Below, piece after piece: positions 32,898 to 43,804 of a DNA stretch of 64,000 bases. Source of the DNA: Siphonodentalium dalli (taxonomy: Eukaryota; Mollusca; Scaphopoda; Gadilida; Siphonodentaliidae); assembly GCA_032622095.1 (NCBI GenBank), contig CP136061.1:54631762-54695761 (forward strand). The letters run 5' to 3'. The position numbers and the translations under genes are program-made. The notes beneath the pieces were generated by a model, which saw only the letters and a list, made by a program, of their open reading frames with translations, searched no databases and was not told the DNA's origin. Within the stretch, counting starts at the first letter, position 1. Every line of letters begins with the position of its first letter.

Positions 32898-32950
32898 TAG
32901 CGAGTTTGCGATACCCGTCGGACAGGTACGGTACCGGTAGATCCAGGTAG
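32898..32950 (+). repeat. Single arm of the AATAGCGAGTTTGCGAT repeat
   Basis: 'taatagcgagtttgcgat' followed by 'ggtacggtaccggtag' is the inverted counterpart of 35690-35746. Either the two bound one 2.85-kb element or this is a truncated copy of the small foldback at 35650. Confidence 0.6.
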
Positions 32951-33324
32951 ATCGGTGAAAATCGTCACGGTCATTTGCGTACTTTGAATGCAGCACATAA
33001 AGCGATAGGGATTTGGAACGGGTAGATGTATCCCATTGACTGGTAGTCTTTCGCTAAAGTTTTCTCACTCAAAAATCAAAAGTACATTAGTTCTACGAAA
33101 TAACAGTCAGCTATGCATTAATCTATTTATTGCACGATTTCATTGCCAAATCTCATTGATACATTTGTCATTTAAGCCATGTTTTATGTTCAAAGTATCG
33201 AGGCGGCTTCTAACACTAAGATAACTATGGAACGCCGATTTGTTTACTGACAACTGTCTTCACTCAAGTAATGACATGTTATGATTAAGAGAGTGAGTTG
33301 GCGGTGCTATACGCAGTCTCGACA
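32951..33324. other. Unassigned stretch
   Basis: No family recognised. The short frame at 33036-33224 is unsupported. Confidence 0.35.
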
Positions 33325-33870
33325 CAGGGACGTAATTATAGGGGGTCTCCGCGTTGAGAAGGTGTGTCCACCTTCAAATTCCCAACTATACACCCCCTTA
33401 AACCACACCAAACAGAGGTTTGTGCGTAATTCAAATTGTGCACCCCGTTGGGCTCTGATTCCCCCCAACTGATCCTTCACTGTCCTGAATATTATTGTGG
33501 ACTGTTCTAAATGGATCAGTAGTCTTGTTGCAGAAGTCCTGTGATGGGGGGGGGGGGGGGGGGGGTCCACCTTGCCGACCATGCAGTACGAGAACAGTTT
33601 TGTAGATATGAACCTGGAAATCGCAAAATCATAACATCTAGTGGTCTAACACCAGGCAAATTCACGCCCTGGTTTGTTTTTCACAAATTAATGATCAGTA
33701 TTGACGAGCCACTGAATGTGGTTAGACCAGGGCACACCGGGTCGACCATGGTTCGGTCTGGTGTGAGAACGTTTTGAAATCTGAACATGAAAATTGATAA
33801 ATTATTGACTTTCCTCAAGCTTTACATTTGTTGGATATTTCCAACCTGCTGTTGACCATATAGCCCGAAT
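33325..33870 (-). mobile_element. hAT-type family J element, truncated copy
   Basis: Starts CAGGGACGTAATTATAGGG, which matches the right end of the complete copy at 43805-44871 read on the other strand. It also has the 'accaccttgg / ggtgtgtccacc' and 'gaccatggttcggt' landmarks. A G-run at 33546-33566 lies inside. The opposite terminus is missing. Confidence 0.65.
33546..33566 (+). repeat. Poly-G tract
   Basis: 21 consecutive G, a likely replication or assembly trouble spot and a candidate quadruplex-forming run. Confidence 0.9.
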
Positions 33871-34194
33871 GTTTTTCTACAAAAGTAGGAATATTTGCAA
33901 ATGTTGGTCTAAAACTATAAAAAAAAAATCCCCACTTATACCTTATGTGGTGGTGACTGATTTCTCATTTTAATATAGATATTTGACTTTTGAACGGACA
34001 TGGCGCATTTGAACCCAAATACTGTTGTATATTGTAGTGGCCGATAGTGACACCAAATACTGATATACACACCTCATACTCGCACAATCTTACCGCCATC
34101 AGAGCGACTTTTAGCTGTTTTCTTTGTTTCGCATAGACGTGAAGCAAACGCTCTTTATTCGAACCATATAATGACTAGTGTACCATTAAACACC
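33871..34194. other. Unassigned stretch
   Basis: A+T-rich, with an A9 run near 33921. No family recognised. Confidence 0.35.
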
Positions 34195-35030
34195 CTTTAA
34201 CCTGGTTTCCGGATGATAACTTTAGTTAAAGTGAACCAAATTCAATAAAATTTGGTATGTTGATTTATTAGCCGAAAAGTAAGTTCAAGTTCGAATTTGG
34301 GTTCCGCCCGCCCATTTTCACCGGAGTTATGCCCCTTATTTGACGTTTTTTGACTTAGAAAATCCTTGAAATTTGTTGTCCGGATGATAACTTTAGTATA
34401 GTTTATCGGAATGAATCCAAATTTGGTATATTACTTTCTCCCACCAAAACACAGGTCAAGTTCGAACTTGGGTTCTGTCCGACCATTTTCGTTAGAGTTA
34501 TGCCCCTTTTTCGACTCAGAAAATTATGTTTTTCTTATGTTTTTTGGTTTCCGGATGATAACTCGATTTTGTAATGTTTATACGCAAAACCTGTTTTTTT
34601 GTGGATTACATATATCGAAATACAGCTAGATAATTTTTGCGAGAGTTATTGCCCCTTTTTTTACGTAATTTGACTTAGAAAATCCCTGAAATTTGTTGTC
34701 CGGATGATAACTTTAGTTAGAGTGAATCGATTTCAATCAAATTTGGTATGTGGATTTATTAGGAGAAAAGACAGCTCAAGTTCGAATTTGGGTTCCGTCC
34801 ACCCATTTTCACCGGAGTTATGCCCCTTATTTGACGTAATTTGACTTAGAAAATCCCTGAAATTTGTTGTCCGGATGATAACTTTACTAGAGCTTATCGG
34901 ATTCAATGATAATTTGGTATATTACTTTCTCCCACCAAAACACAGGTCAAGTTCAAATTTGAGTTCCGTCCGCCAATTTTTACCAGAGTTATGCCCCTTT
35001 TTTACCAGTTTCCGCCGACCCAAGAGAGGG
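34195..35030 (+). repeat. 'gatgataact' tandem repeat block (family I), about 5 units
   Basis: Units of about 170-190 bp carry 'tccggatgataacttt', 'aaatttggtat', 'aggtcaagttcgaatttggg', 'tccgcccgcc' and 'gagttatgcccctt'. Single units recur at 38645-38850 and 57085-57275. Frames at 34411-34629 and 34875-35081 are unit products. Confidence 0.85.
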
Positions 35031-35649
35031 GGTATTTTGCACGCCCAGTGTAGCTCTTGTTCTACCTACATCCGGGTTTAGACCCTGACAAATATCCAAG
35101 TTCTTGGGATGAATATTCCCTTGCCCGACCCTTCGAATGATTCCAACCCATTACCAGTTATATGACTAAATATTCCCCAACTAATATAAGGGGCAATTTC
35201 GGTCTTATATCTGACAAAAAGTGCATGCATGTAGGACATTCTTTGACCCTGGGTCTAAACCAACACATTTTACACCGAATAATGGTTGGATTATTAAATT
35301 AGCGTAATTGTATATTTGTGCTATCTATCATAACATATTTTCTCAGTCAGAAAATTCCATCTGTTCTAGACGACACTCGAACGGTCTGGGAAATTACTTA
35401 TGAAAGCTAATTATTGAAAATGTTACCAAAATGAGTCAAAGAAAGACGCCAACCCCTTCCACTTTCGCCTCGTCCCTGGTTAATGCAATCCATTATCCAC
35501 GCAGATGTCCATCATATAACCATAACAGCAAGTATAACGTCGGCCAAGAAAGCGAATGTGGATAACAATTTCTCTATATCATATATATTGTGCTGCAATT
35601 GGCTCACCATACACTACCCGTCGATATGCTTAATTCTACCCGTAAAAGA
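35031..35649. other. Unassigned stretch
   Basis: 'cacgcccagtgtagctcttg' ends the preceding block. Beyond it I recognise no family or exon. Confidence 0.35.
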
Positions 35650-35746
35650 GTTTGCGATTTCAAAACGTGTACCGGTACGGGTAGCTACCAGTACCCGTAC
35701 CGGTACCCGTACCCGTTTGAAATCGCAAACTCGCTATTACCAATCG
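35650..35746. mobile_element. Small foldback with GTACCC/GTACCG hexamer repeats
   Basis: 'gagtttgcgatttcaaa' pairs with 'tttgaaatcgcaaactc'. The inner stems are strings of 'gtaccggtacggg' and 'cccgtaccggtac' around 'agctacca'. The whole forms a nearly perfect stem of about 40 bp. A half-copy is at 32898. Confidence 0.8.
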
Positions 35747-36030
35747 GCCTGAACAAGAAGGACTTTTATTCTTTTAAGTCATCTTTAAGATAACATAACC
35801 CTTCAATGTATCACATATTTTTTTCGTTATTGATACTGTGCAATGTCTTTCATTATTTAAGTATCAAATGATGTTGCTCACACTTTCAGTTTTATATATT
35901 ATAGAGTTATTCCTCTGCTCTCATCTGGAAATGTAAATTTTTCGTCCATCTGAGCAGATTATCTCTAACACAGGTCATCAGATCTTGAATAAATTTGGTA
36001 AGCATGTTGGCTATCAGGAGGGCTTTGATA

Positions 36031-36241
36031 CAGTAATGCCCTAATTAATCGACTGCTTAACCACAGCAGAATTATGGGTAATTTTTCAGGATTTAGTCGG
36101 AAATATGGCTTTAATATTGCCATTCATGGGAAAGCTCTCAGCTTTCCGATGAATGGCAACATGCCATATTTCCGACTAAATACTGAAAAGTTACCCATAA
36201 TTCTGCTGTGGTTAAGGAGTCAATTATTTAGGGCATTACTG
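36031..36241. mobile_element. Family A foldback MITE, copy 12
   Basis: Full-length arms with TA flanks. The outer tips differ: AATTAATC on the left against the complement of AAATAATT on the right. Confidence 0.9.
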
Positions 36242-36722
36242 TATTTGAGTCATATAAATTTTGTATGTGAGTATTTATGTATTTATCAGCCTAAATTGTT
36301 TGATCCCTGGAACAAATTCAAGAGCTTTTATAGGCTTTAATAAAGCCACATTACGCTTTGCAGCCCCAAATAATACCAAGAAATGCTCGCTGTCACATTA
36401 CGTCCCATTTCCAGGGATCAAAATTGGTCGATAAATATGTTAAATACTCTTATACAGACTCGATTTGTGACAGATATATAGACTTTGTATGTATTGACAC
36501 CACACGGATCAATACGAAATTACGATATGCATCAACACGTAGCCATACTGTGTGGACACACTTTCTTGCTCATTGCTACTTGAGTAGACCTTCACTTGAT
36601 TAATCCATAGTTATATTGAAATATATATAATAGCAAATTTCATTGATTTTTCATTGTTGAATCCGAATTATCTGATCGGTTGTGTAGATATAATATTCCT
36701 ATAAGGCCATAAAAAATTAATA
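36242..36722. other. Unassigned stretch
   Basis: The frame at 36358-36603 is open but without splice sites, domain or second copy. Confidence 0.35.
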
Positions 36723-36914
36723 CCTAGATTCTCATAAGATTTTTAAAAAAAATCGGGGCAGGGGGTGATGGGACTAATTTTATTTTTTATTTTTTATTTT
36801 TCGGATAGTGTACACCGGTCATGAAAAGTCATCATATATTTATGCATAGACATATGTACTAAACTTGTTTCTTGAGTTTAACTGTTGTATAAACCAATGT
36901 CAGTATTACTAGTA

Positions 36915-37032
36915 TTAACCCTCTTAGAGCTCATTCAATCAATGTATCACATTATTATAATCAAAAAATTTGAAAAATGGTCAAGGAAATATGGGTTGAT
37001 ACAAAAATCGCACTTGGCACTGAAAGGGTTAA
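36915..37032. mobile_element. TTAA-flanked family P element, copy 4
   Basis: TTAA at 36915-36918 and 37029-37032. The right arm ('caaggaaatatgggttgat', 'cttggcactgaaagggttaa') is well kept; the left arm is degenerate. Confidence 0.7.
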
Positions 37033-37174
37033 AATACTATATCTGGCCATTCAGGTGGCCCATGTCTGAATTAAAACTACATTGTTTCTATTAAAATGTA
37101 TATTCTCCCCTTCTGACAGATGTTGATGATTAATATAGCAGAGTATTACCACTCTACTATGTCATTGTACAACC

Positions 37175-37567
37175 TCAGCTTGTCATTTGGGGGGTTGTTA
37201 TACTTGGTGGGTAGGGGTAGGTGTGACAGGTGGACAATAAAATTGTAAAGGCATTTACTTTGGTACTTGAACTGTCGGCACTTGACTCGTTATTGTTTAT
37301 GTGGTTGAATTCCACGAAAGGCCCAAGACCTGACACAATATCTCCAATGTTTGTACAAAGGTCACATCGGGTAACATTGATTTTCGTTCTCCCAGCACGA
37401 TTGGAAATTGCGGAAGTAATATCAATCGGTTCAGACCCATCCATTTTACCGGACGCAAACTGATTAAACAACTCGCTCGCAGTGGTTGTGTCTTCCACAT
37501 TAGACCCATACCAATCTTTAATTGTTCTTATTCCTTCAACTTTTAACTTAATAATTATGAAGACCAT
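37175..37567 (-). CDS. Longest open frame in the window, 130 codons, function unknown
   Basis: Minus-strand frame from ATG (37567) to TGA, with an in-frame TAA 33 bp upstream of the ATG. The predicted peptide is balanced in composition, with segments such as IRTIKDWYGSNVEDTTTASE, SGKMDGSEPIDITSAISNR and CDLCTNIGDIVSGLGPFVEF, unlike the hydrophobic low-complexity chance frames elsewhere. A donor-like AAA|GTAAAT (near 37256) would end a coding exon after STK, and an acceptor-like AAATAG just precedes the ATG, so this could be an internal exon rather than a whole gene. It lies within the possible CCTAG-ended element and may be a captured host exon. I recognise no family. Confidence 0.35.
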   Translation of the reverse strand: MVFIIIKLKVEGIRTIKDWYGSNVEDTTTASELFNQFASGKMDGSEPIDITSAISNRAGRTKINVTRCDLCTNIGDIVSGLGPFVEFNHINNNESSADSSSTKVNAFTILLSTCHTYPYPPSITTPQMTS

Positions 37568-37970
37568 TTCTATTTCAAAGCGTATTTGCGGAAGTTACGG
37601 CATACTACTTTCCGAGATGTCGTATATATTGTATATTCCAAAAGAAACCGAGACTATATTATAACAGGTGCGTTGTGCACATAACATTTATTTATAAAAG
37701 TTTGATTTGTAGCACTATATTCAATGCCGATTCTGTAGGACACCATACTTATACAATTATGAAAAGATACACGTATGGTATGTCACATGACAACTGTTCT
37801 CTAAATGACTTAAAACTAATTGGATTACTCCCCTTAGACAATACATCGATTAATCTTCAGTTTCTCAATACGGAATAGACGATGTTCTTGTGACCAAATT
37901 TGACTATTCAAAAAATTAAAAAATCCGAGGCGGGTGCTAAAAATGGGGCGGGCGCCGATGAGAATCTAGG

Positions 37971-38519
37971 ATTTGTTTATTTTGGCCTAATGCCAGGTTA
38001 TCGCAAATAGGGTGTGATGACTATTGTTATCTATTGTTGTCTCTAAACAATCATATAATCATGTACGGTAAATGACCTGGGTTAATTGTGAAGAGCACAT
38101 GAGTCTGACTCAGTGAGTCACTTGAGCAATTTAACCCTGTGGAACTGATTATCCCTGGGTGTCATGTCAGGAATCTCATCAGTCACTTTCTAATGAAAAT
38201 TTATTGTCTACTGTAATGTGATAGAGCATCCAAGAAAGGAATTAAAGACCAGATACTTTTAATTATTTAATAATTTATTCCCTCACCAGAGACCCAGAAA
38301 CTTGCTTGAACCCGCCTGGTCATGATGCTGAGGTGGCGGCATTGAATAATTCATCAACAAGTCTGAAATTGAATTTGACTTTGTTGCTAATCGCCCCACA
38401 GAGATCACAATATATCATTTTAAGGCAGGTTTATGTAGTGATCAGATATGGCGGCAGTTCAAAATCATGCCTCTAAATTCCCTCGGCATAACATCTGGTC
38501 AAGTTCAAGACAAACCCAC
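37971..38519. other. Unassigned stretch
   Basis: No repeat family or exon recognised. Confidence 0.35.
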
Positions 38520-38625
38520 GCAGAAAAAAGGTCGGTGACACTTAACCAACACTGATTCCTAGTTAACTCATCAACACTCGATGCTATTGAGCATCGAAGT
38601 TGAAAATGCTAAATTTATGGTCTTT
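38520..38625 (-). repeat. Family O short repeat
   Basis: 'ggtgacacttaaccaacact' and 'tcgatgctattgagcatcga' are the inverted counterpart of 15465-15550. The second motif is itself a hairpin. Confidence 0.55.
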
Positions 38626-38644
38626 TTTTATGGAAATTGCATTC

Positions 38645-38850
38645 AATTTTCGTTTCCAGATGATAACTTGAGTAAAGTCTGAACTGAATGGAATGAAATA
38701 TGGTATGTGAGTTTACTAGCCCAAAATACAGCTCAAACTTGAATTTTGGTTCCGCCGTCAATTTTCACCAGAGTTATGGCCCTTTGTTAGAACTACCAAA
38801 GGCATATAGTTTGCCATGCCCTTACGATTGATGCTCTTGTTTTAGTTGCC
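38645..38850 (+). repeat. Family I single unit
   Basis: 'cagatgataacttgagtaaa', 'tggtatgtgagtttacta' and 'accagagttatggcccttt' match the 34.2-kb block. It ends 'gatgctcttgtttt', as does 57085-57275 ('gatgctcttgtt'). Confidence 0.75.
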
Positions 38851-39329
38851 TATATCTTGAATAATAGACAATTCAAATGTATATATTTATAACTAAGTCA
38901 GGGACAGATGGAAACATGTTCCGGACATGTAGGCGGGGTGGGTGTGTCATCATCAGCTCAAAAATCAGTTTTTACTGCAAGCTGAAAATGTTTTTCCTCA
39001 TGCTTTTATTTTCAAAATATATCATCAATAAGAGACACATATAGGCACTTTTTTCATTTTGACTTACCTTGGCACCTTTTTCCCGTGTATTTTCAAAGAT
39101 CACCCCCTTTTTCGAAGATTTGTGACAAATACCTACACGATAAAATAACCCTTCAATGTATCACGTATTCTTTTTGTTGTTGATACTGTGCAATGTTTTG
39201 TTACACAGTTAGGGACTCGATGTCAATTGTTTCCTATGTTTATTATTCATTTGGATGCATTTTCAGGGTTAGACAATGCAGAAGGGAGTACATACTACTT
39301 ATTGCAGTGAAATGTTTAGATTCTATAAT
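38851..39329. other. Stretch with a family C fragment
   Basis: 'ttgaataatagacaattcaa' (about 38868) is a short piece of family C. Otherwise nothing recognised. Confidence 0.35.
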
Positions 39330-39397
39330 AAGTTTAACAAACAACCTATTATCTCAACATTTAACGGGATAACTACTCATCAATGAGTATTTAGTAT
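39330..39397 (-). repeat. Family C fragment
   Basis: 'aacctattatctcaacattt' and 'actactcatcaatgagtat' are a reversed piece of family C. It is the target of the following family B insertion and resumes after it as 'gaaggggttaaat'. Confidence 0.6.
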
Positions 39398-39743
39398 CAA
39401 GTCTGGGGACCTCATTCTGCTAAGGCCCTCAACTGCTATTGCAGACCTAGGATCAGATTGAAGTTCCCCAGTTGAAGTTGGTGATGTTCACCCATTGGGC
39501 ACCTCAATTATGAATTTTATTTTCTGCAAATTGGGGGATATAGAAACTTCCTAGAAGGTAAATGTAACTAAAAACAATGTTAATTTTATACTATAGATAC
39601 TTCCCAGAAGATGAGGACTAAGCAGAATGAGGTCTCCAGAGGGTGAATTTGGTGATACTAGCCCGCTCTGCGGGATAGCGTCACTAAATTCACCCTCTGG
39701 GGACCTCATTCTGCAAATGACAGACACGCTATTTGCAGACTTG
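39398..39743. mobile_element. Family B element, copy 9, with perfect 8-bp target duplication
   Basis: Starts CAAGTCTGGGGACC (left hairpin deleted to one arm) and ends GCTATTTGCAGACTTG. The flanks are TTTAGTAT at 39390-39397 and 39744-39751, a perfect duplication, although the left end carries an internal deletion. Confidence 0.88.
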
Positions 39744-39751
39744 TTTAGTAT

Positions 39752-40574
39752 GAAGGGGTTAAATCGCTGTTGCCTTATTGTGCTAATAAAATCAATGCCA
39801 TCATATTCTATTTTGCATTATCAGATGTGAGGGACTGATATATCAGTGTGTGTGTAGCCACCTTAATGTGGCGATAGTTTTATAATGTATTTATCTCATG
39901 AAGATCTCAAATTGTTATCGTCCGTTCACCCCGTCGATTGATGCGAGCGTGATAGCCCTCTATACACTCATAATTCTAAAGTAACTTTTGTCTATCACAC
40001 AATAGCGTGACACGTAATGTGCTTTTTGTTGATTTTTCCATGATGGCAGACTTCCTCGAGAGAATTGGGCGTATTGATTCCAGTGCACCGGGTCCCATAT
40101 GATTGGTGGCCCTCATACACCTCCTAATGAAATTGCTCCCATCTGCTAGCGTCAAATATCCCATAACTACTGCATTACTATTCTTATTACGTCCTATCAA
40201 ATTCACGAAGACTGACGGATTATAATCCAGATGTTACAATGATTTTCTCAGATGAGTTTTCGGTGTTAACTTTGTTGAAAGTTTGTGTGATATTCAAAGT
40301 TCTTCTGGATTTTAATGTTTTGGAGGTTATTTAACTCGATTTTAGTGGTTTTTCCAAGTGTTTCTGGATGGATATGCAAAAAACATACTCACCTGGTATT
40401 AACCGGAAAGTAGTCACCTTTGGTGCAGTCCCAAAGACAATAACGTAAGATGTGATATCTAACTTTTGTTCAGTTTTTAATTACTGGTTCTGCTGGATGT
40501 TGGAGGTTCCTGCATTGTTGGTGCTACAAAGTGATGCTGTCAGGAAAAACTATCAGTCAACTGGACCATTATAC
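39752..40574. other. Unassigned stretch
   Basis: The frame at 39976-40206 on the minus strand (contains MGYLTLADGSNFIRRCM) is open but not supported by splice sites or a domain. No repeat family recognised. Confidence 0.35.
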
Positions 40575-40830
40575 TGTTTAGTGAACTTATTATCTGAACA
40601 TTTCCCTCCAATGAGCAGGCCACCCACCTTCTGTACTTCTATTATCTGTCATCCGCTTATTTTATTGAAAACCCCTCCAGAGGAATAATAGACCATTTTA
40701 TACTTTTACAACTTGAGTTGAAGAATCCATTTAGTATGGAACTGTTAAAGGGATTTAAACAATTGAAAAAAAATGATGTTGGTCCAGTTGACTGAGGGAA
40801 CTTCTAATCAATGAGTAATTAGTGAAGAAA
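40575..40830 (-). repeat. Family C copy 6 (diverged)
   Basis: 'aacttattatctgaacattt' followed by 'aggaataatagaccatttta' and a 'gaatccatttagta' tail, then 'atcaatgagtaat'. It combines reversed and direct pieces of the family. Confidence 0.6.
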
Positions 40831-40844
40831 GGGTTAAATTGCTC

Positions 40845-40955
40845 CAAATTCAAGCTGGAAGGTGTGTCCAATATATGGAATTGTTCCCACAGTAAATTCA
40901 AGCTGGAAGGTGTGGTGTGCCCAATATATGGAATTGTTCCCACAGTAAATTCTTC
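40845..40955 (+). repeat. Tandem pair, unit about 50 bp
   Basis: 'caagctggaaggtgtg' and 'caatatatggaattgttccc' each occur twice, at about 40851 and 40899. Confidence 0.85.
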
Positions 40956-41344
40956 ATGTACTCTCAGGTGCCAAATAAAAGTGCTGGCCAAATACAAGTG
41001 CTGGGTGACATTTTTACCAAAAAAAGAATAATAGTGCTGGTGCACAATAAATGTGCTGGGTTACGGATTTTACTTTTCATGGTAGTATGCTTAAAACTCG
41101 AGCCATGAAGGCTTATGCATACATTTATATAGTACAGGGAATCATACCTGTGCGGAGGATGTGACATTTAGGTATTATGCATCATGTATCTTCACTATCT
41201 TGTTTACCCCATTCATACATTATGTAAGACCATGCGTGAAATTACATATTACTCATATGATATAAAGTTGGAATAGATTGTCTTACATGTTGATTGTTGT
41301 ATTATACAGTACACACTGCACATGACTTTTTTTTCTCTTGTAGG

Positions 41345-41500
41345 TTGGGGGTCTTCGGGTATAGATGGTTCATTATTCTGAGGGTTCATTATTCAGCTTT
41401 TCCATGAGGGTTCATAATTCCGACTATTTCAATATTCCGATACCTTCTATATGGCTTAGAATACTAGATAATTTGGGATCGGAATAATGAATCAAACAAA
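41345..41500 (+). repeat. Short 'gggttcattattc' repeats
   Basis: Three direct copies of 'ggttcat(t)attc' at about 41368, 41381 and 41408, and a reversed 'ggaataatgaatc' near 41480. They form a small foldback inside the TA-flanked element. Confidence 0.5.
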
Positions 41501-41589
41501 ACAGAAAAAAACTAAATTACACACCATTTCACCACTTTGTATACTAGATAGGGATTAGCCATACGGAATACAAGAAGGGGTGGGAAAAC

Positions 41590-41790
41590 CTAAGGCTGTT
41601 TATTAAATATGATTTTCAGTTGTGTTGCACAAAACAACCCCTTTTCAACATCACAAATAAAAGGATATCTAATGCTGAACAAACTATGTACAATGCTATG
41701 TGTTTGCTCCTAAGTTATGTATATCAACAATCTATTGTATTTATATATGTGTTATTATCATTGCCAATACAATCAATCAATCAATCAAAG
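41590..41790 (+). mobile_element. Possible truncated LINE/SINE 3' tail
   Basis: The block ends 'gttattatcattgccaataca' followed by (ATCA)n, a tail shape seen in some non-LTR retrotransposons. No coding part is present, so this is a weak call. Confidence 0.25.
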
Positions 41791-42629
41791 AGTGATAGTT
41801 AACTCAAGTAACTCACTCACTGTATAATTCAATTGATTAATATATTTAGGTTGAAACTTGTGTACTAGGTAGTAGATTGAAGTTCTTGTCCAAAATCATT
41901 ACATACTCAGTTTACAATTTTACATTAAGCCTAATTTTATTTTTTTTCGAAGAATTTACGATCAATTTTACATTTCTCTCACCAAATAATGCATTAAAAC
42001 AGAAAAAGTATGAAACTGTGTTGTTTAAATATCTTAATATTAAAGGAATATACTTTAATGCTTCTCATGAAATTATTTGTATGCAGAAAACACTCAGTCA
42101 AACTGGTAACTTTTAGCGCTTTTTCTGGGTTTCGCGTTGCCTATTTTCGAGGCACATCGTTTTTCATTATAAATTGTGATTATGGAACTGATTTTGGAGT
42201 TAACAAAAACATTTTAATTGTAGAATAAGTCCTGTGATCCATGGGCCATCTTTTCTATCGTTTCGGGTCTTATGAACTCGTCCCATTTCACGTTTTGCGC
42301 TTTATTACAAACCGAAAGTAGACGAAGTAAAAGATTGGGCGAACCGTGACTCTCAAAATAGGTTTTATATCGAAGCGATGTCGCATCTCAGTCTACTAAA
42401 ACAACTTTATTTAGTGGTTTGTGACTTCTAGTATTAACATTAGCACACTCGTGATTCGTTCCATTCTTATATTCGTTTGTTTATCACCCAAAAAAAGAAT
42501 AAATGTCACAGTATGTGATGGATTTACCCCCAAAAAATAATAGACGTGATGGGTCACAATAAGCGTGATTGTGTGTATTTTTGCTCCAAATTAATAAACG
42601 TGCCGGCACGTTTATTTGGCACCTGAGAG

Positions 42630-43447
42630 TATATGAATATAAATTTGAAATTTAAGAAATTTCTCATTTGAGAATAATAAAAATAATTTTTAATGATTTC
42701 TTGAAGCAAGAATTCAGTCTAATTTGTCTCACATCGGGTCAGACCATAGTTTGATCGATGGTTCCGCACTGCGGGGTTCCTGAATTAAAAGGCCCGGTTT
42801 ATTAAAAAAGTGATCATAAAGTCAATATTGAAAACAGGTTCATTTACAGGGAGAAAAATATATACTTCACACTTCTCGATATTTGTTGGACAAGAATACG
42901 ACATTGTAGAAACTTTCATCGCCTTGGAATTTTCCGCTATATTCTCTATTAAAATACAAATGTTTTAACGATTTCCAGATCTAGACCGAGATATTAAATC
43001 CCTGCGCGATGACTCAGAAGATGTATGAGCTTTTATAGATGAATCAAGATGCAAACATTTATGGTCTCCACTAACCAGCTTTATACCTATTTCAATCTCC
43101 CGCCCCAAAACCAATAGTAGCTAGGGCTATTATGCAGAAACTAGGGGATTGCCCACCAAAAAATTACAGATTTCATCACTATTGAAACAAACGGCGTAAC
43201 TCTAAATTTATCTCACCGCGCTTTCCATCTCTCAGTTTATAAGACGTATCACTTTATGACCCTTAGAAAGTATGCTACATCTCATGACCTCTTTAACCTG
43301 ATCGGCCTGGAATTTTGCATGTCATAGTCTTAAGATGTGCAGCCAGACAAACTCAAAATTTGAGCACAATCGGGTGTAAGTGAGAGATATCATAGATGCG
43401 GCAAAAGCATAACAGATAAATACACAGATAAACACACACAAACACTT
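42630..43447. other. Unassigned A+T-rich stretch
   Basis: No repeat family, exon or RNA gene recognised. Confidence 0.35.
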
Positions 43448-43495
43448 GCAGTCAGATGCTCGTAGCCCGTTTATATATAACCATGGGTATATGCC
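43448..43495 (+). repeat. Left member of a 44-bp inverted pair
   Basis: 'cagtcagatgctcgtag' followed by 'ccgtttatatataaccatgg' matches 46288-46336 in the opposite orientation with one substitution. The pair brackets 2.8 kb that includes two family J elements. Confidence 0.8.
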
Positions 43496-43804
43496 AGATA
43501 TAACCGTACAAAAAAAAACGCCGTTCTTTTTACCGTGCATTTATCCATGGTGTGCGTGCCTGTGGTTGTCCGTAACATGGTGTCCGGTGTTATTGCTTTG
43601 AAAGGTAATCATGTTCGACTGGTGTTGTCAAATTGGTAATATGAGATTAGCGGTTTCTATGTCTTGTCTGGTCACATTTACTGTTTGAACTTTGTCTGAA
43701 ATAGACGCACTTTTTATACTAGAATTTGCGCAACAGGAGCGCATGGGAAATCGCACGTCGAGTTGGTTTAAGGGTTTTTAGAAAAAGTATTTATATGATA
43801 TAGA

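Larger units (their letters stand above)
36723..37970. mobile_element. Possible element with CCTAGATTCTCAT ends, 1248 bp
   Basis: 13-bp inverted ends CCTAGATTCTCAT / ATGAGAATCTAGG are followed on both sides by T/A-rich and G-rich strings ('atcggggcaggggg' on the left, 'cgggcgccg' on the right). No target duplication is readable. Inside are a TTAA-flanked family P copy and a long minus-strand frame. Confidence 0.45.
40961..42629. mobile_element. TA-flanked element with 19-bp inverted ends and subterminal repeats
   Basis: CTCTCAGGTGCCAAATAAA at 40961 is repeated in reverse complement at 42611-42629, with TA on each side. Just inside each end are four imperfect copies of an 'aataa(n)agtgctgg' motif on the left and an 'aataatagacgtgatgg' motif on the right, as expected for transposase binding sites. 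No transposase frame. TA flanks suggest a Tc1/mariner-like origin, tentatively. Confidence 0.65.

Noticed and set aside
36868-36900. 'gagtttaactgttgtataaac' resembling the end of the candidate first exons
   Set aside because: No donor site in the right phase and no start codon with the conserved residues.
42055-42120. A possible fourth copy of the candidate first exon (peptide NASHEI, compare NASREI)
   Set aside because: The similarity stops after six residues, the S-F-D-C core and phase-2 donor are missing, and it lies in an A+T-rich transposon interior.
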